A stretch of 45,984 bases of DNA, taken from contig CAMUXE010000017.1 in assembly GCA_947164605.1 (NCBI GenBank), positions 1 to 45,984 of the forward strand. The letters run 5' to 3'. The position numbers were made by a program, and so were the translations under genes. The notes under the pieces are model-generated. The model made no database searches, was not told the DNA's origin, and saw nothing but the letters and a program-made list of their open reading frames with translations. Numbering within the stretch: position 1 is the first letter of the stretch; each line of letters begins with the position of its first letter. Source of the stretch: an uncultured Lachnospiraceae bacterium (GTDB taxonomy: Bacteria; Bacillota; Clostridia; Lachnospirales; Lachnospiraceae). Shown in pieces: positions 27,891 to 36,673 of this stretch.

Positions 27891-28742
27891 ATGAGAAGGA
27901 TTAGACTCACTATGGCCTATGACGGCACTAACTACAGTGGCTGGCAAATTCAGCCAAATGCACCAACTATTGAGGGCCAACTTGACAGGGCTATCTTCGA
28001 ACTTACGGGGGAGAGGGTACATGTCATAGGGGCTTCGAGGACTGATGCTGGTGTACATGCAATGGGAAATATTGCAGTATTTGACACGGAATCAAGGATA
28101 CCGGCAGACCGATTCAGTCAGGCTTTGAATGGGCATTTGCCGGAAGATGTGACAGTGACCATGTCCAGCGAGGTTGCTCCTGATTTTCATCCCAGACACT
28201 GTGATACCATAAAGACTTACGAGTACAGGATTTTGAACTCTAGGCGCATGATCCCTCAGTTTGGCAGGTATTCATGGCAGATACCAAGAAAGCTTGACAT
28301 TCAGGCTATGAGGGAGGCAGCAGCTTATCTAGTCGGTGAGCATGATTTTAAGTCTTTTTGTTGTGTCAGAACAGACGTAGAGTCTACTGTGCGACAAGTG
28401 ACCGGAATTGAAGTGTTTGAGGAAAAGCATGGCTTGATTGATGATGGATTATTTAAGAGTGCTGACTATAAGAGGGCTAGAGAGGCTGATCCGGACTATT
28501 TTGATCCGACTATGCTAGTAATCAGGGTCAGTGGAACTGGCTTTTTATATAATATGGTCAGGATTATTACGGGCACGCTTGTGGCTGTCGGAAGGCATTC
28601 GATTAAGCCAAGTGATGTAAAGACTATGCTTGAGGCCTGCGACAGAACCAGTGCCAAGGAAACTGCACCAGCCCAGGGACTCACATTGATGAATATTGCC
28701 TATCTGGACGAATTGGACGATAAAGACTCTGATGACACTTAG
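27891..28742 (+). CDS. truA: tRNA pseudouridine synthase A
   Basis: Makes pseudouridine at tRNA positions 38-40. The catalytic aspartate lies in ASRTDAGVHA (about residues 48-57). I prefer the ATG at 27891 (MRRIRLTMAYDGTNY, 283 residues) because AAGGG lies 7 bases upstream; ATG codons at 27876 and 27885 are alternatives. It is the last gene of the ecf cluster. Confidence 0.95.
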   Translation: MRRIRLTMAYDGTNYSGWQIQPNAPTIEGQLDRAIFELTGERVHVIGASRTDAGVHAMGNIAVFDTESRIPADRFSQALNGHLPEDVTVTMSSEVAPDFHPRHCDTIKTYEYRILNSRRMIPQFGRYSWQIPRKLDIQAMREAAAYLVGEHDFKSFCCVRTDVESTVRQVTGIEVFEEKHGLIDDGLFKSADYKRAREADPDYFDPTMLVIRVSGTGFLYNMVRIITGTLVAVGRHSIKPSDVKTMLEACDRTSAKETAPAQGLTLMNIAYLDELDDKDSDDT

Positions 28743-28848
28743 AAATTAAGACAAAATGAGGCTTTTACAGCTATAAATTTAACTCATATATTTAGCTCCT
28801 TAGACTGCGGGGAATGTAGAAAAAAATCGAATTTTTGATGAAATTTTC

Positions 28849-28877
28849 TTGACATCTAAGTGAGATTTGAATATAAT
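28849..28877 (+). promoter_or_regulatory. consensus promoter of rplM-rpsI
   Basis: TTGACA (28849-28854), 17 bases, TATAAT (28872-28877): both boxes match the sigma-70 consensus exactly. Transcription should start near 28884. The stretch 28743-28848 before it shows no gene and no clear terminator of truA. Confidence 0.9.
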
Positions 28878-28883
28878 TTATCA

Positions 28884-29045
28884 GTATGACACTTAGGATG
28901 AATGATTCTGGGAAAATCATATCGGACTAAGCTTTTATATTAAAAGGCCTTCTCAACCTTTGAATATAACGTCATTGATATGTACAAGTGATTAGACTTG
29001 CCCGGTAGAATCGCTGGAAGAAGTACACATTTATTTAAATTTTTT
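28884..29045 (+). promoter_or_regulatory. L13-type leader of rplM
   Basis: The leader of about 170 nt ends in a multi-arm fold: TGTAC (28980-28984) pairs with GTACA (29024-29028), enclosing AAGT/ACTT and CCGG...GG arms. An L13 leader family upstream of rplM is known in Firmicutes. I assign it by position and general shape, not by a covariance search. Confidence 0.55.
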
Positions 29046-29057
29046 GGAGGAAAACTG

Positions 29058-29486
29058 ATGAAAACATATATGCCATCAGCATCTGCTATTGAAAGAAAAT
29101 GGTATGTTGTAGATGCTACTGATTTAACACTTGGCCGTCTTGCTTCACAGGTTGCAGCAGTTCTTAGAGGTAAGAATAAGCCAATCTATACACCTTTTAT
29201 TGATTGTGGTGATAACGTTATCGTTGTTAACGCTGACAAGATTAAGGTTACTGGTAACAAGATGAATGATAAGATCTATGTAAGAGTTTCTGATTACATC
29301 GGTGGTAAGAAGGAGACAACTCTTAAGGAAATGATGGCAAAGTCACCTGAGAGAGTTATCGAGCTTGCAGTTAAGGGTATGCTTCCAAAGGGACCTCTTG
29401 GAAGATCTATGTATACTAAGCTTCATGTATATGCTGGTCCAGAGCACGATCATGCAGCTCAGAAACCAGAAGAATTAAAGTTTTAA
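29058..29486 (+). CDS. rplM: 50S ribosomal protein L13
   Basis: L13 is an early 50S assembly protein. The start at 29058 ([22 protein letters not shown]) gives the standard 142 residues and has TTGGAGG upstream; an in-frame ATG 60 bases earlier lies within the leader. The conserved [21 protein letters not shown] and MLPKGPLGR are present. It is paired with rpsI, 23 bases downstream. Confidence 0.97.
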   Translation: MKTYMPSASAIERKWYVVDATDLTLGRLASQVAAVLRGKNKPIYTPFIDCGDNVIVVNADKIKVTGNKMNDKIYVRVSDYIGGKKETTLKEMMAKSPERVIELAVKGMLPKGPLGRSMYTKLHVYAGPEHDHAAQKPEELKF

Positions 29487-29509
29487 TAGATTGATAGGAG
29501 GACAAACAA

Positions 29510-29911
29510 TTGGCTAAAGCAAGTTCTAAGTTCTACGGAACAGGTAGAAGAAAAAGCAGTGTTGCTAGAGTATATCTTATCCCTGGCAATGGAAATATAA
29601 CAATTAACAAGACATCTATCGATGAGTATTTCGGTCTTGAGACACTTAAGGTTATCGTTAGACAGCCACTCGTACTTACAGAGACTTCTGATAAGTATGA
29701 TGTTGTTGTAACAGTTAACGGTGGTGGTTACACAGGTCAGGCTGGTGCTATCAGACACGGTATTTCAAGAGCTCTTCTTGAGGTTGATACAGACGCTTAC
29801 CGTGCTGCACTTAAGAAGGCTGGTTTCCTTACAAGAGATCCAAGAATGAAGGAAAGAAAGAAGTACGGTTTGAAGGCTGCTCGTCGCGCACCACAGTTCT
29901 CAAAGAGATAA
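29510..29911 (+). CDS. rpsI: 30S ribosomal protein S9 (TTG start)
   Basis: S9 reaches the P-site tRNA with its C-terminal tail. The 133 residues show [13 protein letters not shown] and the basic end [17 protein letters not shown]. The start is TTG with TAGGAGG upstream. Its last codons, CAGTTCTCAAAGAGATAA, are part of a 19-bp sequence that recurs 9.2 kb downstream, so the gene end seems to be the attachment site of an integrated element that rebuilds the reading frame. Confidence 0.97.
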   Translation: MAKASSKFYGTGRRKSSVARVYLIPGNGNITINKTSIDEYFGLETLKVIVRQPLVLTETSDKYDVVVTVNGGGYTGQAGAIRHGISRALLEVDTDAYRAALKKAGFLTRDPRMKERKKYGLKAARRAPQFSKR

Positions 29912-29912
29912 T
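29894..29912. repeat. left attachment repeat (attL) in rpsI 3' end
   Basis: cagttctcaaagagataat covers the last codons and stop of rpsI and occurs again, identical over 19 bp, at 39128-39146 in the same orientation. This is the arrangement left by site-specific integration into the 3' end of a conserved gene. Confidence 0.75.
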
Positions 29913-29958
29913 CGTTTCACAACGTATTACGTCTTTGGACAATCATATACGATTTATT

Positions 29959-29996
29959 ACACCTCAGGACAACTGTCTTGGGGTGTTTTTTATTAC
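29959..29996 (+). terminator. terminator of rplM-rpsI
   Basis: ACACCTCAGGAC pairs with GTCTTGGGGTGT around AACT, followed by TTTTTT. The right arm and T-tract (29967-29993) are repeated exactly at 39297-39323. Confidence 0.85.
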
Positions 29997-30030
29997 ATTG
30001 AGATAATCGCTAAAAATGTAGAATTCTACA
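29967..30030. repeat. second direct repeat, left copy
   Basis: 27 identical bases (29967-29993) followed by a diverged spacer and then CTAAAAATGTAGAATTCTACA match 39297-39359. The pair repeats the terminator arm and a palindrome but not the bases between them exactly. Confidence 0.7.
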
Positions 30031-30035
30031 TTTTT
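30012..30035. promoter_or_regulatory. 24-bp palindrome, candidate operator
   Basis: A perfect palindrome centred on GAATTC: TGTAGAATTCTACA with A5/T5 flanks. The 14-bp core recurs at 39346-39359 directly before an ATPase gene. Here no gene start follows it; the nearest is 165 bases away beyond a terminator. Confidence 0.6.
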
Positions 30036-30056
30036 ATAGATTTAATGTATTACCTT

Positions 30057-30090
30057 AAAGGAACTCAAATTATTTGAGTTTCTTTTTTAG
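30057..30090 (+). terminator. rho-independent terminator
   Basis: GAACTCAAA and TTTGAGTTTC form a stem around a short AT loop, followed by TTTTTT. It stands before the pseudogene at 30200 and may be the remains of a lost gene's end. Confidence 0.75.
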
Positions 30091-30199
30091 TTATCGGAGA
30101 TAATTTAAGATTTTGTTTTAGTTGTTGCTTGAAAATTTTAGTTCATTGACTTAACTTAAATATGGTATTAAAATATAAAAAGAGATTGGAGGAACTAAA

Positions 30200-31641
30200 A
30201 TGACAACTGAAGAATTAATTGAAACATTAGAGTTGATACAGAAAATAAAATGCGAAACACCAACATTAGAAATAAAAAGTGCAGAAAAAGGATGTCCCAA
30301 GCATCTTTATGATTCATTGTCAAGTTTCTCTAATCAAGATGATGGTGGAGTGATTGTATTTGGTGTGGATGAGGAACAAGATTTTAAAGAAGTAGGAGTA
30401 TATGATCCGCAGGATATACAAAAGAAAATTAATGAACAATGTCTACAAATGGAGCCTGTTGTTAGACCATTACTTACTGTGGCTGAAAAAACGGACTTTT
30501 TTTTGTGGCAGCAGAGATACCGGGGGCAGATATTACAGAAAGACCATTATTTTATCAGGGTAGAGGTAGAGTAAAAGGTTCATTCGTTCGAGTGGGCGAT
30601 AGCGACGAACCTATGACGGAATACGAGGTATATAGCTACGAAGCCTATAGAAAAAAGTATCAGGATGACATTAGAGTTATTGAGAGGGCTACTTTTGCAG
30701 CGTTAAATCAAGAATCAATCTTAAATTATATTGAATTACTAAAAACTGGAAAACCTAAGCTGGCAGCAATTCCTGATGATGAAATATATGAGTTAATGAG
30801 TATCAAGAGGAATGATCAAATTACACTGAGTACAGTAATGAACTTCAGCCCATATCCACAGGCATATTTTCCGTAACTATGCATCGTTGCAACAGTTGTT
30901 CCAGGTAAAGAAATGGGAGAAATAGGAGAGCAGGGCGAGAGATTTTTGGATAATCAACGTATAGAGGGAAATATCCAGGAAATGCTGGATGGTGCTATAC
31001 AATTTGTAAACAGGAACATGCATACAAAAACGATTATAGATCCAAATACCGGAAAACGAGAAGACCGAACTGATTATCCGATTACAGCTTTAAGAGAATC
31101 TATTCTTAACGCTTTGGTTCATCGTGATTATAGTGTTCATACTGAAGGAATGCCCATACAAATAACGATGTATGAAGACAGAATCGAGATTAGGAACCCT
31201 GGCGGCTTATATGGAAGAATCAAGATAGACCAGTTAGGGAAAGTTCAACCAGATACTCGCAATCCAATAATAGCAACTGAACTGGAAGTGTTGAAAGTAA
31301 CAGAGAACAGATACTCTGGAATTCCGACAATTAGAAGAGCAATGCATGAGTATGGACTGCCACAGCCAGAGTTTTTAGAGGAGAGAGGTAGTTTTATTGT
31401 AAAGCTGTATAAGTGTAGAGAAAACACATTGTCTATTCAGAATGAAATTAGTAAAAACAATGAATTGATTTTGTTTTGTAAGATTCCGAGGACACGAAAT
31501 GAGATATGTGAGTATTTAGGACTAAGTTCTGTTACTTATGCCATTCAGACTCATGTGATGCCATTAGTAGAACAAGGCCTTATAAAGTTGAGCATTCCGG
31601 ATAAGCCAAAGAGCCCAAAGCAATTGTATTATAGTGTATAA
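30200..31641 (+). pseudogene. AlbA_2/Schlafen-type ATP-binding protein, broken
   Basis: Three fragments together spell one protein of about 480 residues. The N-terminal AlbA_2 domain has LEIKSAEKGCP, then SSFSNQDDGGVIVFGVDE. The central part has GSFVRVGDSDEPM, and the C-terminal GHKL-like part has ALRESILNALVHRDYS, IEIRNPGGLYG and a winged-helix end. Lesion 1 is one missing A in the A6 run at 30486-30491, which shifts the frame before VAAEIPGAD. Lesion 2 is TAA at 30874-30876 where CAA (Gln) is expected; the frame continues LCIVATVVPGKEMGE. Such proteins are putative nucleic-acid-binding regulators or defence-related factors. With two lesions it is very likely inactive. Confidence 0.8.
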
Positions 31642-31761
31642 AAAGCCAAGTGCAAGCAGAGGATGAAATATAGTAGTAAAAAATCTATAGTTATAGAATT
31701 TCAGTAGTATAATAAACGCATGTGAAAAAATAAAATATAATCGAAATGGGGATGGGGGCTT

Positions 31762-34700
31762 ATGAAGAATTGGAAAACCTGGAAGATTATTTTATTTATC
31801 ACGCTGTGCCTATGTCTTAACGTAGGAGGTAAACTGTTGTCGGTTTACTTTGAACTGCCGGTGTGGGGCGACTCTTTCGGAACGGCACTGTGCGCATATG
31901 TGGCAGGGCCTGCATTCGGAGCCATAGTGGGACTATCCGGAAATATTGCATACTGTTATGTGAATCATCTGGCGGTGGCATATAGTGTGACAAGTATTGC
32001 GCTCGGTATCATCGTAGGAATTGCCGCAAGGTACCACTGGTTTGACAGATTCTATGGATTTATGCAGGCAGCAACACTTACCATGGTCACAGCACTTGTT
32101 GTATCCGTACCCGTTAATATTTTTTTTGACAATGGTTATACGGGAAATAAATGGGGAGACGGTGTGATCGACTATCTTATTGCAAGAAACTGGGACCCTA
32201 CCGTAAGCAGTATTTTAGGTCAGCTTGCAATTGAATTTGCCGATAAGGTTCTTACCATCGCGGTAGTATATATACTTATTCTCGTAAAAAGATATAATCA
32301 GGCACGGATCGCCGAAGAGAAAAAATTAAGCGGTAATGCAGCAGGTACGGCAGCCTTGATCTTTCTTTCACTTGGTCTTTTACTCTACCCTTCAACAAAG
32401 TCTATGGCAGCCGGCTCGGATGAGACCGCAGCTTCCGAAACACCTGATTACAACGATTATGTTCAGACTGTATATAGCAGTAATAACGGTCTTCCCTGCG
32501 GCGAAGCCAACGATATAGCCCAGACCAACGACGGTGTTATCTGGATTGGTACATATGCGGGACTCTACAGATACAACGGAAGAGAGTTTCGCTGGATAGA
32601 CGAATACGAATCGGTTAAGAATGTTAACTGTCTGTATGTAGATGAAGAAGGCCGTATGTGGATAGGTACCAATGATAATGGTCTCTCTATCGTAATAAGA
32701 GAAGAAGTAGTCAATGTTCTTGACGAGTCTACAGGGCTTCCCTCAGATTCTGTGAGAAGTATCATTTGTTCATCCGACGGATATTATTATGTAGGCACTA
32801 CCGACAGTATGCAGATACTTGTGATGAATAACGGCTTGAAAGCTGTAAACACCCTTGGATCAATTACATCGGCAGACAGTATTACGGCAGACCGTAACGG
32901 TCATGTGGCAGCCATCGGTTCCGATGGATTTCTTTTCCTTCTTAAAAACGGAGAAGTATTATGTTCGATCTGTCTGCCGGAAGGAGAGGAAAAGTTTAAC
33001 TGCTGTATGTTCTCTCCCGACGGAAGGCTTCTTGTCGGTACATCCACAAATCATATCTACAGCTACGATGTATCGGGAGATGATTTTAAGAAGATCGATA
33101 TGGTTACATGCCAGGATGTTGCATGTATAAACAATCTTAATTTTCTAAGCGATGGTACACTGTTTATCTCTACAGACAGCGGCGTGTCATATATCGATGA
33201 CGGCGGATATCACCGTATCAATACAACTGATTTCAACAATTCGATCGATAACATGCTCTATGATTATCAGGGTAATCTCTGGTTTACATCATCTCGACTG
33301 GGACTTCTTCGTCTGGCAAAATCACCTTTTAAAGATATTTACGGCTCTATAGGAATGGAACGTCAGGTTGTTAATACAATAGTTTTTTGGGATAACTCAT
33401 ACTACATCGGTACGGATAGCGGACTTGATATAGTCGACGGTTCATTAAAGAAAGAGATTGAAAATGACCTGACAGATTCGCTTGAAGGAAAACGAATAAG
33501 ATGTATGTATGTGGATACAGCAGGTAATCTCTGGATTTGTACATACGGATCGGGACTTATCGAGATATCACCTTCAGGACAAAAATGGTCATACAATGCG
33601 GATAACGGAAGCTTTGGAAACCGTGCCAGAATAGTAACGGGCCTTTCTGACGGAACCATTATGGCAGCCGGAGATAACGGTATCTGCTATATAAAGAATC
33701 ATAAGATCGTCCAGACGATCAAAAATCAGGAAGGCGAGATCGATTCCATGATCTTAACACTTACAGAGATGGAGGACGGTACTATTCTGGCAGGTACGGA
33801 CGGAGATGGTATCGCCGTTCTTAAAGACGGAGACGTGGAAAAAATGCTGACTACTGATGACGGATTAAGCAGTGATGTAATACTTCGTACCGTTAAGGAT
33901 CCCAAGTCGGAAGGCGTATTTATCGTAACAAGTAACAGCCTCTGCTATCTTGATGAGAGGGGAGTGATCCGTGTACTTGAAAAATTCCCGTACTTTAATA
34001 ACTACGATATATGGGTAAAAGATGCCGACACATTATTTGTAATGTCCAGCGCAGGAATCTATGTTGTGGAGCGTGACGAGCTTATAAGCGACGGTGATAT
34101 GGCGTGGGAGCTTCTCGATGCAAGAAGAGGTCTTGGTACATCACTTACTGCGAACTCATGGAACTACTATGACGTCAACGAAGGACTTCTCCTTCCCTGC
34201 GATACAGGCGTATACAGTATCGATGTGGATAAATACGACAGCGACGTCCGCCTTTACAGAATGCAGCTTGCTTCGGTAATACTTGACGGAACAGTTCAGC
34301 CTCATGTACGAAATGGTGCTGTTACAGTTGGACAGGGTGTTGACCGAGTAGAGCTTGCTCCGGAAATTCTTAACTATACGATTCAGGAACCTAATGTAGG
34401 ATATTTCCTTGAGGGACATGATTCGCAGTGGACCATCGTACCTCAGAATAATCTAAATAATATTATTTATACAAATCTTCCCGCGGGCGATTATACATTC
34501 CATCTCGGAATCTTTGACAGCTCGGGAGAACATCTGCTTGAGGAGAGAAAATTCGAACTTATCAAAGAGGGAGAATTTTACGAGCGGCCCGGATTTGAAG
34601 TATATATGCTGCTTTTACTTTCACTCTTCAGTATATGGTTTACATGGCTTATAGTTCAGAGGCAGCTTAATGCACAGCAGATAAAGATCAACATGGCAAA

Positions 34701-35469
34701 CGAGACAGTCATGGCTATCGCAAACGCAGTCGATGCCAAGGATGTCCGTACACATCAGCACTCTACAAGAGTAGCGGAGTATTCTGTGCTTATTGCCGAG
34801 GAGATGCACTGCTTTAGCAAGTGGAGGAAAAACAGGGAACTCTCTAACCTTAAGAAAGCAGCCCAGATGCATGATATCGGAAAGATAGCTGTGCCTGACA
34901 GTGTACTTAATAAAGTGGGAAGACTGACAGACGAAGAGTACGCACAGATGAAATCACATGTAATAAGGGGAGCGGAGATACTTAAAGACTTTACTCTTGT
35001 TGAGCATGTTGAGGACGGTACGAAATATCATCATGAGAGATATGACGGTAAAGGATATCCGGACGGACTTAAGGGTGAGGAGATACCTCTCTTTGGTCGA
35101 ATAATCAGCGTGGCGGATACATTCGATGCCATGACATCAAACCGTGTATACCGTAATCATATGGATACAGATTATGTCATGAACGAGATGAAGAGAGGTC
35201 GCGGAACACAGTTTGATCCCGATGCTCTTGATGCATTCCTTCGTCTGGTTGAAAAAAAGGTTATCGACCTTGAAAAAATCTATGCCCAGAAACGTGCCGA
35301 GATACAGCAGGCAGATCCTAAAGCACAGGAAGAACTGGCTCGCCGCGTAGAAGAAGATAAAAAAATCCAGGAAGCACAGATGAAGAGTAAAGAAGAGGGA
35401 TCCGGTGATAAAAAGGATACTTCGGAAAATAATGATTCTTCCAGGAAAGAGGAAGGAGATAAGGCATGA
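31762..35469 (+). CDS. membrane receptor: S-component-like domain, Reg_prop propeller, Y_Y_Y, HD-GYP
   Basis: A 1235-residue membrane protein, probably a c-di-GMP phosphodiesterase receptor. Residues 1-180 form about six membrane helices rich in G-x3-G steps, resembling ECF-transporter S components. A further helix lies at about 194-212. Residues 231-880 hold repeated DGVIWIGT/EGRMWIGT/GNLWFTS blades of two-component-regulator propellers. A Y_Y_Y-type domain lies at about 886-933, a membrane helix at 946-968 and an HD-GYP domain at about 980-1173, with HDIGK (1037), HHERYDGKGYPDG (1090-1102) and the HD pair intact. The tail of about 60 residues is highly charged. Its stop overlaps the next gene by four bases (ATGA). 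Codon use, with many CCC, CGG and GAC codons, differs from the core genes. The ligand is unknown. Confidence 0.85.
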   Translation: MKNWKTWKIILFITLCLCLNVGGKLLSVYFELPVWGDSFGTALCAYVAGPAFGAIVGLSGNIAYCYVNHLAVAYSVTSIALGIIVGIAARYHWFDRFYGFMQAATLTMVTALVVSVPVNIFFDNGYTGNKWGDGVIDYLIARNWDPTVSSILGQLAIEFADKVLTIAVVYILILVKRYNQARIAEEKKLSGNAAGTAALIFLSLGLLLYPSTKSMAAGSDETAASETPDYNDYVQTVYSSNNGLPCGEANDIAQTNDGVIWIGTYAGLYRYNGREFRWIDEYESVKNVNCLYVDEEGRMWIGTNDNGLSIVIREEVVNVLDESTGLPSDSVRSIICSSDGYYYVGTTDSMQILVMNNGLKAVNTLGSITSADSITADRNGHVAAIGSDGFLFLLKNGEVLCSICLPEGEEKFNCCMFSPDGRLLVGTSTNHIYSYDVSGDDFKKIDMVTCQDVACINNLNFLSDGTLFISTDSGVSYIDDGGYHRINTTDFNNSIDNMLYDYQGNLWFTSSRLGLLRLAKSPFKDIYGSIGMERQVVNTIVFWDNSYYIGTDSGLDIVDGSLKKEIENDLTDSLEGKRIRCMYVDTAGNLWICTYGSGLIEISPSGQKWSYNADNGSFGNRARIVTGLSDGTIMAAGDNGICYIKNHKIVQTIKNQEGEIDSMILTLTEMEDGTILAGTDGDGIAVLKDGDVEKMLTTDDGLSSDVILRTVKDPKSEGVFIVTSNSLCYLDERGVIRVLEKFPYFNNYDIWVKDADTLFVMSSAGIYVVERDELISDGDMAWELLDARRGLGTSLTANSWNYYDVNEGLLLPCDTGVYSIDVDKYDSDVRLYRMQLASVILDGTVQPHVRNGAVTVGQGVDRVELAPEILNYTIQEPNVGYFLEGHDSQWTIVPQNNLNNIIYTNLPAGDYTFHLGIFDSSGEHLLEERKFELIKEGEFYERPGFEVYMLLLLSLFSIWFTWLIVQRQLNAQQIKINMANETVMAIANAVDAKDVRTHQHSTRVAEYSVLIAEEMHCFSKWRKNRELSNLKKAAQMHDIGKIAVPDSVLNKVGRLTDEEYAQMKSHVIRGAEILKDFTLVEHVEDGTKYHHERYDGKGYPDGLKGEEIPLFGRIISVADTFDAMTSNRVYRNHMDTDYVMNEMKRGRGTQFDPDALDAFLRLVEKKVIDLEKIYAQKRAEIQQADPKAQEELARRVEEDKKIQEAQMKSKEEGSGDKKDTSENNDSSRKEEGDKA

Positions 35470-36662
35470 AGAAAGCATATATTGTAACGATAATCACGTG
35501 TGCGGTACTGGTTGCGGCTATGATCTTCAGTTTTAAACTGCTGAATATGTCGGGAGGCCGGGAACATCTGACGATAGGATTTATTTATGATAATGACGAG
35601 AGTACACCGTATACATACAATTTTTCACTGGCAAAGGATGCTTTGGAAAAAAAGTACGGCGATAAGGTGACAATACTTACCTGCAGCAATGTGCTTGACG
35701 ATGAGATGGAAGAGCCTCTCCGTAATCTTGCCGATCAGGGATGCGATATCATCTTCTTTAACGGATACAGTGACCTTGTAATGAAGCTTGCGCCTGAATA
35801 TCCGGGAATTCAGTTTTGTCAGGCTTCATATATGGATATGAGCGGAGTATCGGTTCCCGACAACTTCCATACATTTAAGGGCGAGGCGTATCAGGGCAGA
35901 TATGTAAGCGGTATTGCCGCAGGTATGAAGATGAAGCAGATGATAGATGAAGGAACCATTACGGAAGATCAGGCTGTCGCAGGCTTCGTTGCAGCATTTC
36001 CAAACAGTGAAGTGATCTCGGGATATACCGCATTTTTACTTGGAGTACGCTCTGTAGTACCAAGTGCGACAATGCGTGTCCGCTATACGCAGACATGGAG
36101 CAGCTATCCCATTGAAAAAAGCGCAGCGGAACAATTGATAGATGACGGATGTGTCATAATATCACAGCATACGGATACGATAGGACCTGCCATCGCATGT
36201 GAAGAAGCAGGTGAGAGAAAGAAAGAAGTATATTTTGTCGGCTGGTGCCAGAGTATGTCAGAAGTAGCGCCCGGTTCATCGATCGTAACGGCAAGGATAT
36301 GCTGGGAACCTTACGTTCTTTCTTCAGTGGATGCCCTTATGTCCAATAAGAAGATCGAGAAGGTCGTATCGGCAAAGATATTCGGAAACGATGCAAGTGC
36401 AGGATTCGAAAAAGGCTGGGTTGAAATGATAGATCTGAGCCTGCCTGTTGCGGCTCCCGGTACTCAGGAAGCCATGGATGCAGCGATCGATCAGTTTAAG
36501 AAGGGAAATATGGATTTCGTATTTAAGGGAAATTATACAGGCGTATCCCAGTCTGATCCATCAAAGACGATCAATCTTCAGAACGGATATATCGAAAATG
36601 AACATTCGTCACATCCGCTGTTCGACTATGTGCTTGATGAGGTGATCACTATTGGTGATTGA
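35466..36662 (+). CDS. membrane-anchored BMP/PnrA-like nucleoside-binding protein
   Basis: A 398-residue protein of the basic membrane protein family, the substrate-binding proteins of purine nucleoside ABC transporters. After one N-terminal membrane helix (about 5-27) come TIGFIYDNDES, CDIIFFNGYSDL, FKGEAYQGRYVSGIAAG, VAGFVAAFPNSEVISGYTAF and GVRSVVPSA in family order. No lipobox cysteine follows the helix, so it seems to be an uncleaved signal anchor rather than a free lipoprotein. No ABC permease or ATPase genes are nearby; it instead overlaps the HD-GYP receptor gene by four bases and precedes an adenosine deaminase homologue. I infer a sensor subunit. Purine nucleoside as ligand is an extrapolation from the family. 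Confidence 0.85.
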   Translation: MKKAYIVTIITCAVLVAAMIFSFKLLNMSGGREHLTIGFIYDNDESTPYTYNFSLAKDALEKKYGDKVTILTCSNVLDDEMEEPLRNLADQGCDIIFFNGYSDLVMKLAPEYPGIQFCQASYMDMSGVSVPDNFHTFKGEAYQGRYVSGIAAGMKMKQMIDEGTITEDQAVAGFVAAFPNSEVISGYTAFLLGVRSVVPSATMRVRYTQTWSSYPIEKSAAEQLIDDGCVIISQHTDTIGPAIACEEAGERKKEVYFVGWCQSMSEVAPGSSIVTARICWEPYVLSSVDALMSNKKIEKVVSAKIFGNDASAGFEKGWVEMIDLSLPVAAPGTQEAMDAAIDQFKKGNMDFVFKGNYTGVSQSDPSKTINLQNGYIENEHSSHPLFDYVLDEVITIGD

Positions 36663-36673
36663 TGGGAGTGCGC

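Noticed and set aside
31642-31761. c-di-GMP riboswitch before the HD-GYP gene
   Set aside because: The gap is AT-rich, about 120 bases, and lacks the paired helices and conserved core of known c-di-GMP aptamers.
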